NCBI RefSeq assembly: GCF_008728515.1
Contig: NC_044995.1
Span: 38,465,542-38,529,541, forward strand
Direction of reading: 5' to 3'
DNA length: 64,000 nucleotides
Source: Papio anubis
Taxonomy: Eukaryota; Chordata; Mammalia; Primates; Cercopithecidae
Part shown: positions 20,106 through 29,911 of the stretch, piece after piece
How the letters are laid out: each line of letters begins with the position of its first letter
Numbering within the stretch: position 1 is the stretch's first letter
Translations under genes and position numbers: made by a program
The notes under the pieces: generated by a model
The model's database searches: none
What the model was told of the DNA's origin: nothing
What the model saw: the letters and a program-made list of their open reading frames with translations, nothing else

Positions 20106-21075
20106 TGTATTAATCAAAGTTCTCCAGAGAAGCAGAAACAATAGGATGAAGCCTATATCTGTAACTCCATCTCCATCTATGCCTATGTCCATCTTCATGT
20201 ATGTCGATTCATATCCACATGTATATCTACGTCTATGTCTATATTTATCCCGTTGGCTCTACATGTGTATATGTAGGAGAGGGTTTACTATAAGGTATTG
20301 GTTCATGTAATTATAGAGACTAAGAAGTCCCCTGATTTGCCATCTGCAAGCTGGAGACCCAAGAAAGCTGGTGGTGTAGTTTGAAGGCCTGAGAACCAGA
20401 GGGCTGATTCCAGTCCAGGTCTGAAGGGCTAAGAACAAGGAGCACCAAGGGCAGCAGAAAACTGATATCCCAGCTCTGCAGTCCAGCAGAGTTAATTCAA
20501 CCTTCCTCCACTTTTTTGTTCTATTCAGGCCCTCAACAGATGGGACAATGCCCACCTACATTGGGGAGGGCCATCTGCTTTACTGAGCCCCCCAGTGCAA
20601 ATGCTAATCTCTTTCAGAAACACCCTGATACGGTTTAGCTGTGTCCCCACCCAAATCTCATCTTGAATTGTAGCTCCCATAATTCCCACGTGCTGTGGGA
20701 GGAACCCGGCGGCAGATAATTGAATCATGGAGGTGGTTTCCTGTATACTGTTCTTGTGGTAGTGAATAAGTCTCATGAGATCTGATAGTTTTATAAGGGG
20801 AAACCTCTTTCACTTGGTTCTTCTCTCTTGTCTGCTGTCAAGTAAGATGTGCCTTTTGCCTTCTGCCGTGATTGTGAGGCCTCTCCAGCCATGTGGAACT
20901 GTGAGTCCATTAAACCTCTTTTTCTTTATAAATTACCCGGTCTCTGGTATGTCTTTATCAGCAACATGAAAACGGGCTAAGACACAACCTCACAGACACA
21001 CCCAGAAATAATGTGTAAGCAAATATCTGGGCATCCCATAGCCCAGTCACGTTCACATACAAAATTAACCATCAT
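20106..21075 (+). mobile_element. MLT2-type ERVL solo LTR
   Basis: 'caaagttctccagagaagc', 'gtcccctgatttgccatctg', 'ttctattcaggccctcaac', 'cacctacattggggagggcc' and 'cacccagaaataatgt' are MLT2. TSD 'aactca' at 20100-20105 and 21076-21081. About 610 bp excluding the nested THE1. A degenerate (TATGTC)-like tract sits at 20155-20250. Confidence 0.85.
20626..20984 (+). mobile_element. THE1 solo LTR inside MLT2
   Basis: Complete LTR from 'tgatacggtttagctgtg' to 'acgggctaagaca', with 'tagtgaataagtctcatgag' and 'attaaacctctttttcttta' between. Length about 359 bp, as expected for THE1B/C. TSD 'caccc' and 'caacc'. No internal retroviral genes remain. Confidence 0.92.
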
Positions 21076-21189
21076 AACTCAGGACAGTGGCTATCTATGA
21101 ACTTACATGGAATATTTCACCATTTTAACAGCCTGAGCAGTGAGCAGCAGCCATGATTACAACCTCCCAGTTGGTTTGGTGTTTCTCCC

Positions 21190-21310
21190 TTTAAATATGT
21201 TCTCCCTAATTTGACCTTCAGCTATTTGAGATCAGGGTCAATGAATCAATGTGGTGTTAGTACTTGGTATACTATGGGTGCTTAATAAATGTTTGCCAAA
21301 TTTATATTTA
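21190..21310 (+). mobile_element. L2/MIR-type 3' end
   Basis: 'cttggtatactatgggtgc' and 'ttaataaatgtttgcca' are the usual 3' end of L2-related elements. Confidence 0.55.
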
Positions 21311-21439
21311 AAGCCTAGACAGTCACAAGCCTGTGGGAAAGAGATGATGAGGGTGGCTTTACCCATAAATGTGCTTGAGAGGAAAGGATTCCCTTGTGGA
21401 GAAGTCCAGCTTACTGGACAGCAATGGAGTTAAGAGGTT

Positions 21440-21560
21440 GAATCCTGGAGTCAAGATGGGAATTTGGGTCTCAGCTATGTTACCTCCTTGCCGCATAACC
21501 TGGGATGACTCTGGACTTTCTATGTGTCCTGGTCTGTGCATTAAAGGTGATAATAATTTA
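21440..21560 (+). mobile_element. MIR SINE fragment
   Basis: 'gggtctcagctatgttacc', 'ccgcataacctgggatgac' and 'aaaggtgataataattta' follow the MIR order. Confidence 0.55.
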
Positions 21561-21574
21561 TCCCCAGACTTCGT

Positions 21575-22069
21575 CTGGGGTCTCCTGAGGCAGACTCTGA
21601 GAAAACAATTCAAGTGCAAATAGTCATTTGGGAGGTTATTCCAGGAAACACCCCTAGGTGAGAGGGGAAGTGAAAGAGGGTAGGGAAGGTAGCTAGTGAA
21701 TGGTATGTTATTAAGTCATCACTGTGGGCAATCGGGGCTCAGCCCCATCAGGAAGCACTGGAGGATAGCATAGACCTCAGGCATCCTACTTTAGAGGTGA
21801 GGGAGCTGGGGTATTTATCCACCAATTCTCATTATTCATGGGTTGAGGACATTAATTGTTTCCAGGGGTGTTAACTCCCAGCATTTCTGGGTGTACTCCC
21901 TCCCTCAAAATTTACTGAGGGGTTATTACTGGTGGGCTACCAAATCAGTTGGCATAGGCTTCTCAGGAATATTCAGTGAAATAATGCATCAAAACTGCAG
22001 ATACTCAATGTTGGGTGCTGTTCTCTCTGAAATTGCAGCTTTCAGGCTCCGTAGAAAAAAGGCTGATAT
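21575..22069 (-). mobile_element. Unnamed LTR-like repeat A, reverse copy
   Basis: 'caagtgcaaatagtcatttg', 'gtgagggagctggggtattt' and 'ttgggtgctgttctctctg'. Its reverse strand has a TATA-like 'ataaataccccagctcc'. A forward copy of that part is at 22400-22660 and another reverse copy at 56825-57130. Confidence 0.5.
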
Positions 22070-22300
22070 ATCTGTTAGGCTAAGGCTAGGCTGCTGTTAA
22101 CAAAGAAGCCCAATATTATTAATATTTCAATGCCTTAAAGAGGGTGGGAGTATTTTCCTCTCAATTGTTACAGTTCAAGTTGTTACAGTCGAGGTTGATG
22201 AGAGTGGCTCTCCTCCAGGCAGTCGTTCAGGAGCCCAGGTTCTTTCCGTTGTGTGGTTCTGCCATTGCTGATACTATAGATGTTCCAAGTGCCATCCTTC
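22070..22300 (+). mobile_element. Ancient LTR-like repeat C, 5' part
   Basis: 'ctcctccaggcagtcgttca' and 'ccaggttctttccgttgtg' match the family also seen at 37556-38935. Its likely 3' part is 24010-24115 ('gtcacatgaccacatag', 'gggaaatgtagtcc'), separated by repeat A and the Tigger. Confidence 0.5.
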
Positions 22301-22399
22301 TGGCACTTCCCATATCTATACCTTCCGATCCAATGGTCAGCTGACAGCAACTGCATCTTTATGTCCTGGAAGCCAAAGTTCTCTATGTGTGCAACCAAG

Positions 22400-22660
22400 G
22401 CAAGCCTGAAGTGTTGGGGAGCAGGCCCAACAATGACTACTGAGGATTGGTGTATAAATACCCCAGTTCCCTCCTGCTTGGGTGGATCCCTCCAAGGTCT
22501 GTGTTCCACTCTGCTTCCCAGAACTCCCCAGTGCTATTCAGTCCCAGGTGCCCACAGTGGTACCTGGTTCAACAACACACTACTCACTGGCTGCCTTCCA
22601 TTCCCTGTCTCACTTCCTTTCTGCCCTACTGGTGTTTTCTTGGGTCACTTCATAAGTAAA
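22400..22660 (+). mobile_element. Unnamed LTR-like repeat A, forward copy
   Basis: 'ggattggtgtataaatacc' with 'ccagttccctcctgcttg', 'gaactccccagtgctattc' and 'gtggtacctggttcaaca'. Faces the reverse copy at 21575-21890. Confidence 0.45.
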
Positions 22661-22661
22661 C

Positions 22662-22741
22662 GCAGCTGTATGCCACATAATGATGTCTTGGTCAATGACA
22701 GACCACATGTGTGAAAGTGGCCCCATAAGATTATAATGGAA
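22662..22741 (+). mobile_element. Tigger-type DNA transposon, first segment
   Basis: 'ccacataatgatgtcttggt' and 'ccccataagattataatgg' are a non-autonomous Tigger3/4-like end. The element continues at 23043-23370 and 23673-23995. Confidence 0.75.
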
Positions 22742-23042
22742 GGCCGGGCACAGTGGCTCATGCCTGTATTCCCAGCACTTTGGTAGGCTGAGGGGGGCGA
22801 TCACTTGAGGTCAGGAGTTTGAGACCAGCCTGGCCAACATGGTGAAACCCTGTCTCTACTAAAAATACAAAAAAATTAGCCAGGTGTGGTGGTGCGTGCC
22901 TGTAATCCCAGCTACTCAGAAGGCTTAGGCAGAAGAATCACTTGAACCCAGGAGGCAGAGGTTGTAGTGAGCCGAGATCACACCACTGCACTCCAGCCTG
23001 GGCAACAGAGTGAGACTCTGTCTCATTTAAAAAAAAAAAAAA
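22742..23042 (+). mobile_element. AluS SINE
   Basis: Sense Alu inserted in the Tigger; 'taatgga' on both sides. Confidence 0.95.
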
Positions 23043-23370
23043 TCTAATGGAGCTAAAACATTTATATTGTCTAGTGACATCTTAATGATCCTGACCCTGT
23101 GTAGTACTAGGCTAATGTGTGTGTTTGTGTATTAAACTTTAACAAAAATGTTTTAAAAATAAAACTATTTTTAAATTAAATATAGAAAAAAGTATATAGA
23201 ATAAGGATATAAACAAAGAAAATATTTTTTACAGATGTGTAATGTGTTTGTGTTTTATGCTAAGTGTTATTATAAAGTTTATCAGTGTTACTCCAGTGTT
23301 ATTACAAACAGCAGTGGCATCTAGATTCAGTAATCTTCAATTACTGAAGTGTTACTACAAAAAGTTTTTA
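23043..23370 (+). mobile_element. Tigger, second segment
   Basis: 'gatcctgaccctgtgtagta', 'ctaggctaatgtgtgtgttt' and 'gtgtttgtgttttatgctaa' are the 3' part of a pogo/Tigger transposase gene and its trailer. Too short and broken to encode an enzyme. Confidence 0.8.
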
Positions 23371-23672
23371 AGGCTGGCATGGTAGCTCACGCCTGTAATC
23401 CCAGAACTTTGGGAGGCTGAGGTGGGTGGATCACCTGAGGTCAGGAGCTCAAGATCAGCCTGGCCAACATGGTGAAATCCCGTTTCTACTAAAAATATAA
23501 AAATTAGCAGGGCATGGTGGCGCATGCCTGTAATCCCAGCTACTCGGGGGGCTGAGGCAGGAGAATCACTTGAACCCGGAAATCGGAAGTTGCAGTGAGC
23601 CGAGATTGCGTCACTGCACTCCAGCCTGGGTGACAAGAGTGAAACTCCATAAACAAAAAACAAACAAACAAA
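23371..23672 (+). mobile_element. AluS SINE
   Basis: Sense Alu in the Tigger; flanks 'aaaagtttttaa' and 'aaaattttttaa'. Confidence 0.95.
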
Positions 23673-23995
23673 ATTTTTTAATTAAAAAGTTCATAAAGTA
23701 AAAAAGTTATAATAAACTAGGGTAATTTATTATCGAAGAAAGAAAATGTTGTTTTTTATAAATGTAATGTGGCCTAAGTGTGGAGTGCGTGTAAATTCTA
23801 TAGTACTGTATGGTAATGTCCTATACCTTCACATTCACTCACCCTTCACTGAATTAACTTGTTGTCCTGTAAGCTCCATTTCTGATGAATGTCCTATATC
23901 GATGTACCATTTCTTATCTTTTATATCGTGTCTTTACTATATTTTTTCTATGGTTAGATATGTTTAGATATACAAATACTTTCCAATGTGGTAAG
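23673..23995 (+). mobile_element. Tigger, third segment
   Basis: 'aaaaagttataataaactag', 'tggcctaagtgtggagtg', 'aatgtcctataccttcacat' and 'gtttagatatacaaatactt' complete the same element. Confidence 0.8.
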
Positions 23996-24009
23996 TATCT
24001 ACCTGATCC

Positions 24010-24115
24010 AGTCCTGGAACAGGCAACTGCAACCTCTCCCATTTCCCTGGTCACATGACCACATAGAATTGCAAGGGCATCTGGGAAATGTAGTCCATGC
24101 TGTGCCCAGGACGCT
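24010..24115 (+). mobile_element. LTR-like repeat C, 3' part
   Basis: 'gtcacatgaccacatagaa' and 'ctgggaaatgtagtccatg' match the end of the family started at 22070. Confidence 0.45.
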
Positions 24116-24571
24116 GGTAGACACCAGCTTTCTCTTCTCATCCAGGAGTAGCAAAGGTGACTGATCAAGGACAAACACTTAAAAACCTTTACTCATAAAG
24201 TGTGTAATTCATTTGCAGATAACTTCACGCTCACAATCATAACTGTCTTTCTCCCTGGGTTAACCTAAAAGTTCCTTTTCTGTGCATTTCCAGGAGCAAA
24301 GTCAGTTCCTAGTCTTAAAATCTTAGTGGTATAGCACTTGAGCGCTGAAGAACAGAGAAATTTGCCTCTATTTTTGTGTTTCTGGTTAGATGACACTTCT
24401 ATAGGTGTAGTGTCTGGACCCTGGGATACCTGCCCGCACCCAAGCCAGCCAACTAGACAGTCATGGAACACAAAAATATATGTGTGTTTCCTTTGTTAGG
24501 CTGACCTCGTATTTGCACCCAGTTTTCTTGGGAACACTTTCTGCATAAATATTCTTTAGAGGGTTAATTTT
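24116..24571. other. Unclassified stretch
   Basis: No gene or clear repeat. A 68-codon minus frame at 24265-24471 lacks any recognisable domain. Confidence 0.4.
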
Positions 24572-24868
24572 TTTTTTTTCTTTTTTTTTGAGACAGCCTC
24601 ACTCTGTTACCCAGGCTGGAGTGCAGTGGTACGATCTCGGCTCACTGCAATCTCTTCCTTCCAGGTTCAAGTGATTCTCCCGCCTCAGCACCCCCGAGGA
24701 GTGGGGATTACAGGCGTGCGCCACCACGCCCGGCTGATTTTTGTATTTTTAGTAGAGACGGGGTCTCACATTGTTGCCCAACCTGGTCTCAAACTCCTGG
24801 CCTCAAGCGATCCGCCCACCTCGGCCTCCCAAAGTGCTAGGATTACAGGAGTGAGCCACCGCCCCCAG
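24572..24868 (-). mobile_element. Alu SINE
   Basis: Full antisense Alu; flanks 'gttaattttt' and 'gtaatttttt'. Confidence 0.94.
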
Positions 24869-24906
24869 CCAAAAAGTAATTTTTTAAAGTGAGCTCTATT
24901 TTCATT

Positions 24907-24930
24907 TGGGTGGTGGTGGTGGGGGGGGGG
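24907..24930. repeat. (GTG)n and G run
   Basis: 'ggtggtggtgg' followed by about ten G residues. A prominent G-rich strand. Confidence 0.9.
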
Positions 24931-24936
24931 TTTGTG

Positions 24937-25400
24937 AGTGAAGCTTAAATGTTGCATTTCTGGAGTTTTTTTTGCCTTTTCTCTCCAGCCTCCAAGGCAG
25001 TGTATTCAGATCCCATCAGAGCTGGTTCTTAATCCTTTTTTTCTTCTTCTTCTTCTTTTTTTTTTGCCTTGGAAGCATTTTTTTTTCCACCACCCCAGCA
25101 TCTTGCCAGCCAGTTCTTCTGAGAGCTCTCCTCTTCCTCCCCCGACTCCGAGGCTTTTCCAAAGCTCTCAGATTAAAAAGTGCTGAGACCAGTGTCTCTA
25201 AGTGCTGCGCTCTCCTGTTGTCATGGGAAGGGAGTTGGCGCAGATGAGGTAACTCCTTCGTCCTCAGGGGCGAGCAGCAACCTAGGCCCACGGTACAACC
25301 TGGGGCGTTAGCCTTTTGCAGTCTCTGGCGGCAGCCTTCTACCAGCCAAGCCATTGTGCTCGTCAATAATTCAAAAATTTTTTGCATTTTAAAAGTTTTT
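24937..25400. other. Single-copy-like stretch with splice-like motifs
   Basis: One of the few repeat-free parts. 'ttttctctccag' at 24978-24989 looks like a 3' splice site and 'gatgaggtaact' near 25243-25254 like a 5' splice site, giving a 250-260-bp candidate plus-strand exon. The frame across it is T-run rich and not protein-like, so at most a non-coding exon. Chance is the simpler reading. Confidence 0.2.
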
Positions 25401-25660
25401 AAAAATTGGGATGTCACGATGCACTTGATGAAATGTATAAAAATGCGTATACTTTAAGTTCAGAGCACCACAAATTTTTACAGATGTATGCCACTAGTGG
25501 ACATCACCCACATCTGGACGGAGAACAACCCTGACCCCCAACAAGGTGCCTTGGCGCCCCTTCTGAGTCTATACCCCATTATTCTGATGTCTAACTTATT
25601 CTTATTTTTGAACTTCCAATAAATGGAACTCTCCTGCCTCCCCACTCCCCGTACAATTCT
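25400..25660 (-). mobile_element. L1M 3' fragment
   Basis: 'tttacagatgtatgccac', 'ctataccccattattctgat' and 'gaacttccaataaatggaac' follow reverse L1M text. Confidence 0.5.
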
Positions 25661-25710
25661 TGGCCATGGACCATTGACATTTTCCTAGTTTTAAGTGTAG
25701 ATAAAAACGT

Positions 25711-25759
25711 CGGCTTCCCAAAGTGCTGGGATTGCAGGTGTGAGCCACCACGCCAGGCC
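25711..25759 (-). mobile_element. 49-bp Alu head remnant
   Basis: Only the first ~50 nt of an Alu in antisense ('aaagtgctgggattgcagg', 'gagccaccacgccaggcc'). The rest of that Alu is absent. Confidence 0.85.
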
Positions 25760-25768
25760 TCAATCAAT

Positions 25769-26085
25769 TTTTTTTGGTTTTTTTTTGTTTTTTTTTTTTT
25801 TTTGAGACAGAGTCTCGCTCTGTCACCCAGGCTGGAGTGCAGTGGCCGGATCTCAGCTCACTGCAAGCTCCGCCTCCCGGGTTTACGCCATTCTCCGGCC
25901 TCAGCCTCCCAAGTAGCTGGGACTACAGGCGCCCGCCACCTCGCCCGGCTAGTTTTTTGTATTTCTTAATAGAGACGGGATTTCACCGTGTTTGCCAGGA
26001 TGGTCTCGATCTCCTGACCTCGTGATCCGCCCGTCTCGGCCTCCCAAAGTGCTGGGATTACAGGCTTGAGCCACCGCGCCCGGCC
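25769..26085 (-). mobile_element. AluY, Old World monkey lineage
   Basis: TSD 'tcaatcaat' at 25760-25768 and 26086-26094. Carries 'gtggccggatctcagc', 'cacctcgcccggctag' and 'acaggcttgagccacc', the variant set shared by the young copies in this window. Long T tail. Confidence 0.95.
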
Positions 26086-26094
26086 TCAATCAAT

Positions 26095-26422
26095 GTTTTT
26101 GACATGTTTGAGTTGATCTCTGATTTCCCCCGTAAGATGACCCCCACTAATGGTGAATGGTCCTGCAGAGTTTTTCTCATCCATGTACAAAGATAAGCAA
26201 AATTCATGTCCTACCTATCTGTTGCTTTACAACATGTTCTTTTCCACTTAATAATGATGATGTTGATGATGTTGATGATAATGTCTTCACAGCACGGGCT
26301 GGGATTTCTTTCAAATCTTCTTTCAGTATTGTTCAGTGAGCACCTACTCTGTGTTGCGCTCCAGAGCTGGGGATCCACCAGTACTTTCATTTAGAAAGAT
26401 TTTTTAAAAATTCCTGCCTTGT
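26095..26422. other. Unclassified, with (GAT)n and an L2-like piece
   Basis: Imperfect (GATGTT)/(GAT) repeat at 26236-26283. 'gttcagtgagcacctactc' at about 26333 is L2/MIR-like. No gene. Confidence 0.45.
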
Positions 26423-26733
26423 GGGCTGGGCTCAGTGGCTCCTACCTATAACCCCAGCACTTTGGGATGCTGAGGTGGGATGATTTCTTGAAGCCAGGAG
26501 TTCGAGACCAGCCTGGGCAACAAAGGCAGACCCTATCTCTACCAAACAAACAAACAAACAAACAAACAAAACTCAGACTGGCGTGGTGGTACATGACTGC
26601 AGTCCCAGCTACTGGGGAGGCTGAAGCAGAAGGATCACTTGCCAGGAGTTGGAGACTGCAGCAAGCTACAATCGTGCCATTGCACTCCTGCCTGAGCGAC
26701 AGAGGAAGACCCTGTCTCTGAAAAAAAAAAAAA
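26423..26733 (+). mobile_element. AluJ with (CAAA)n linker
   Basis: Sense Alu. TSD 'aaaattcctgccttgt' (to 26422) and 'aaaattccctgccttgt' (26734-26750). Mid linker is (CAAA)n at 26544-26570. Confidence 0.95.
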
Positions 26734-26764
26734 AAAATTCCCTGCCTTGTCCTCTACTTTATTT

Positions 26765-26898
26765 TTGCTCCTCTTTCTTGTTTGTAAAATAAGGATAATA
26801 TTGGAACCTATCCCATACAGTTTCAAGGAGAATGAATTGAGTTAATACATGTCAGATTGTCAGCTAAGTGCTTGGCACATAGTAAGAATGATATTTCT
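26765..26898 (+). mobile_element. MIR 3' part
   Basis: 'gtaaaataaggataata', 'aattgagttaatacatgtc' and 'agtgcttggcacatagtaag'. Cut by the AluY that follows. Confidence 0.7.
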
Positions 26899-26899
26899 A

Positions 26900-27204
26900 G
26901 GCCGGGCGCGGTGGCTCAAGCCTGTAATCCCAGCACTTTGGGAGGCCGAGACGGGCGGATCACGAGGTCAGGAGATCGAGACCATCCTGGCGAACACGGT
27001 GAAACCCCGTCTCTACTAAAAAATACAAAAAAACTAGCCGGGCGAGGTGGCGGGCGCCTGTAGTCCCAGCTACTCCGGAGGCTGAGGCAGGAGAATGGCG
27101 TAAACCCGGGAGGCGGAGCTTGCAGTGAGCTGAGATCCGGCCACTGCACTCCAGCCTGGGCGACAGAGCCAGACTCCATCTCAAAAAAAAAAAAAAAAAA
27201 AAAA
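26900..27204 (+). mobile_element. AluY, Old World monkey lineage
   Basis: Very well preserved, with 'ggctcaagcctgtaatccc', 'gggcgaggtggcgggcgc' and 'gatccggccactgcac'. TSD 'aagaatgatatttct' at 26884-26898 and 27205-27219. Among the youngest insertions here. Confidence 0.97.
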
Positions 27205-27219
27205 AAGAATGATATTTCT

Positions 27220-27819
27220 TAGCCATTACTGTGATCATTCTTCTTTTATCTTTTCACTTCTTTTCTTTCCCCTTCTATTTCTCTTTTGCATATCTTCTCA
27301 CTCTCCTTTTCTCTCATGGGGAGGAAGGATGGTTAAATTCCAAGTGTTCTGTGTGGGTCTATTACCGATGGCTAGGAAGAGAAGAATGAACTAAATTAGA
27401 AGATGCATTTGGCTAGCTCAGGGAGCAGTGGGGGAGAGCCAGAGCCAGCTGGAATGGAATGGACATATCTTCCTCCCCCTTTCCCATCCAATTCCCCCCT
27501 CAGACAAATTATTTCTTATTGTTTCTGGGGATCCAGAGGAGATTAGCCTGGCAAGTGGGCACTGGGGGCAGGGGTTGGCCACACAGTAGATGAAAGAAAG
27601 GCTTACTGCTGGCAAGAGCCACCCACTCGTTTATCTGCCTGTCTCTGAGGTCCCTCTGTTCCCTTCCCACACACCTTGCCTGCTATTTAATCAGAGGAGA
27701 GAACGCATGCATGCGCCCTGCAGCCACCATCAGTGGCACAGCCTTTTGTTTTTCTTACCCTTTTAAAAAATAAATCCATTGTCAGAGGAAAGCGACACTT
27801 TTTACTATTTAATCATTCA
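27220..27819. other. Single-copy-like stretch
   Basis: No repeat recognised between the AluY and the L2-like piece. CT-rich at 27240-27315. Includes 'gcatgcatgcgc' near 27706. No supported ORF. Confidence 0.4.
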
Positions 27820-28145
27820 CTTACTGGTTCATTCAACACAACAGCTATTTACTGGGTGCTGCTGGGGTCAGGACTGGGAACGCAAACACGAAGAGACCAC
27901 AGTGCTCACCCCTCAGGAACGAACAATCTAGGGCAGCCAACGCACAAATCAACAATCGTCACGGTGCCAGATGAATGCTGCAGGGAGGAAGGTTCGGAGT
28001 GAAGTAGGCACTCTTAGGTTTGCTCCATGGAATCACGGAAGCCTTCCCAGAGGAGGAAGCATTGGGCCAAGGTGGGAGGTGAGCCAGAGTGTGTCAGGCT
28101 GATGAATGTGGTGGGCTGGGGAGGCCATTCCAGATGGACGGGATA
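27820..28145 (+). mobile_element. Ancient L2-age repeat
   Basis: 'ttcattcaacacaacagc', 'actgggtgctgctggggtc', 'gaagccttcccagaggagg' and 'ggccattccagatggac' follow the order of the family at 6480 and 36523. Confidence 0.5.
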
Positions 28146-28149
28146 GCCC

Positions 28150-28264
28150 AGGGGTATCCATTAGAGTTCTTTAAATTGCAAGAGACAGAAACACAATGCA
28201 AACAGACTTAGATTAAAAACTGAGGTAAGGGGGATTTATTGACTCAAGTCATTTAAATGTAGGC
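28150..28264 (+). mobile_element. Ancient repeat preceding the minisatellite
   Basis: 'aattgcaagagacagaaac' and 'gggatttattgactcaagtc' are the start of an old interspersed family whose consensus also contains one copy of the unit amplified next door. Confidence 0.5.
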
Positions 28265-28606
28265 CTCAGGAATGGGCTGTATCTAGAGGCTGAAATAAGA
28301 TCATTTTTCAGGAACAGCTGTATCCAGGTGCTAAAATAATGTTAGGTTTCAGGAATGGCTATATCCAGGGGCTGAAATAAGGTAGCTGATCTTATTTCAG
28401 CTTTCAGAAATGGTTGTATCCAGGGGCTGGATAAATGTCAATTTTCAGAAATGATTGTATCCAGGGGCTGAAATAATGTCAGTTTTCAGGAATGGCTGTA
28501 ATCGGGGGCTGAAATAAGGTCAGCTTTCAGGAATGGCTGTATCCAGGGGCTAAAGTAATGTCCAGTTTCAGACATGGCCTATTCAGGGGCTGGAATGAGA
28601 TCATCA
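28265..28606 (+). repeat. 41-bp minisatellite, 8 units
   Basis: Unit core 'caggaatggctgtatccagg' plus 'ggctgaaataatgtca'. Unit starts at 28267, 28309, 28350, 28405, 28446, 28487, 28528 and 28569, spacing 42, 41, 55, 41, 41, 41, 41. The long spacer contains a perfect 11-bp hairpin (28371-28381 with 28391-28401). Confidence 0.93.
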
Positions 28607-29122
28607 GCCTGTGATATAATAAAAAATATTTGGTCTCTGTCCCCAGTTCCTGTGACATGCTCAAGGTGAAGCCAGTTCTTGTAGGACACACAGTGGGTGA
28701 CAGAGTTAGGGGTCAAATGATTTCTTGTCTGGTTGTGTCCCACACTTTGTGGATTCCAGGCACCATTTCAGTTTTTCCACAGCTACTTTACTGCTTGTAT
28801 TATTTCAGTAGGTTAAATAGTGTCCTCTGGTGTTATTATGATATAATAAGAAATACATATTTGATCTTCATCCCTGATTCCTGGTACAGCGCTCTTAAAA
28901 CTCTTGTAATTTCCTGAGTAATAAAGATGATAGGAGCATCTTTTATTATGTTCAGTCTTAGTCTAGGGTTCCTAATACAAAAGCTTCTAAGACCCTTAGA
29001 ATCTCCTGAATGATAAGAGTGTCTTGGGTATGCTAATGATTGGTTCAGGGGTGCCTAGATGGTTTTAGGATGGGGCCTGGTCACCAGAAAAAACAAGATA
29101 TGATTAAAGGGTTGAGATTTTC
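28607..29122 (+). mobile_element. ERV-like LTR fragments
   Basis: 'gtgatataataaaaaatat' at 28612 and 'atgatataataagaaatac' at 28837 start two related stretches. The second continues 'cttagtctagggttcctaat', 'gcttctaagacccttagaat' and 'gctaatgattggttcagggg', which I recall from an ERV1-type LTR. It resumes after the Alu to about 29590. Confidence 0.5.
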
Positions 29123-29435
29123 TTTCTTTTTTTCTTTTTTTTTTTTTTTTTTGAGATGGAGTTTCGCTCTTGTTGCCCAGACTGGAATGCAATGGTGCAA
29201 TCTTGGCTCACTGCAACTTCCACCTCCCAGGTTCAAGCAATTCTCCTCCCTCAGCCTTCCAAGTAGCTGAGATGATAGTCATGCACCATCACGCTCGGCT
29301 AATTTTGTATTTTTAGTCGAGACGGGGTTTCACCATGTTGATCAGGCTGGTCTCGAACTCCTGACTGCAAGTGATCCACCCGCCTTGGCCTCCCAAAATG
29401 CTGGGATTACGGGCGTGAGCCACCGTGCCCGGCCA
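29123..29435 (-). mobile_element. AluS SINE
   Basis: Full antisense Alu; exact 14-bp TSD 'gggttgagattttc' at 29109-29122 and 29436-29449. Confidence 0.96.
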
Positions 29436-29594
29436 GGGTTGAGATTTTCAACCCTGCCCTTCAGCCTCCAGGGAGTGGAGAGAAGCTGGAGATTGAACTC
29501 TTTCATCTCTTTGATCACCAATGGTCAGTGATTTAATGAATCATGCCTACAAAATGAAGCTTCCGTAAAAATTCGTAAACAATGAGATTCTCAA

Positions 29595-29905
29595 TGAGGG
29601 AACTCTGATACATGACATAACATAGATGAACCCAGAGGACATTATGCTCAGTGAAATAAACCTGACCCAAAAGGACAAATACTATATGATTCCACTTATA
29701 TAAGGTCCCTAGAGTGGTCAAATTCATAGAGACAGAAAGTAGAATGGGGGAGCCAGCAGGTAGGGAAGAGGGAATGGGGAGTTACAGTTTAATGGTGACG
29801 GAGTCGCAGTTTGGGAAGATGAGAAAGTTTTGCAAATTGATGATGCTGATGGTTCTACAACCACATGACTTCACTTAATCTACTAAACTGTGCACTTCAA
29901 AAGAG
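29595..29905 (+). mobile_element. L1M 3' UTR
   Basis: 'gaacccagaggacattatgc', 'gacaaatactatatgattcc', 'gtggtcaaattcatagagac' and 'ctgtgcacttcaaaa'. The same segment occurs at 60950-61553. Confidence 0.85.
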
Positions 29906-29911
29906 TTTTGC

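Noticed and set aside
27660..27730. Possible promoter ('tatttaatc' followed by 'gcatgcatgcgcc')
   Set aside because: AT-rich and alternating patterns occur by chance; no CpG island or downstream exon.
28265..28606. CRISPR-like regular repeats
   Set aside because: Units are contiguous, have no unique spacers, and the genome is primate. It is a minisatellite.
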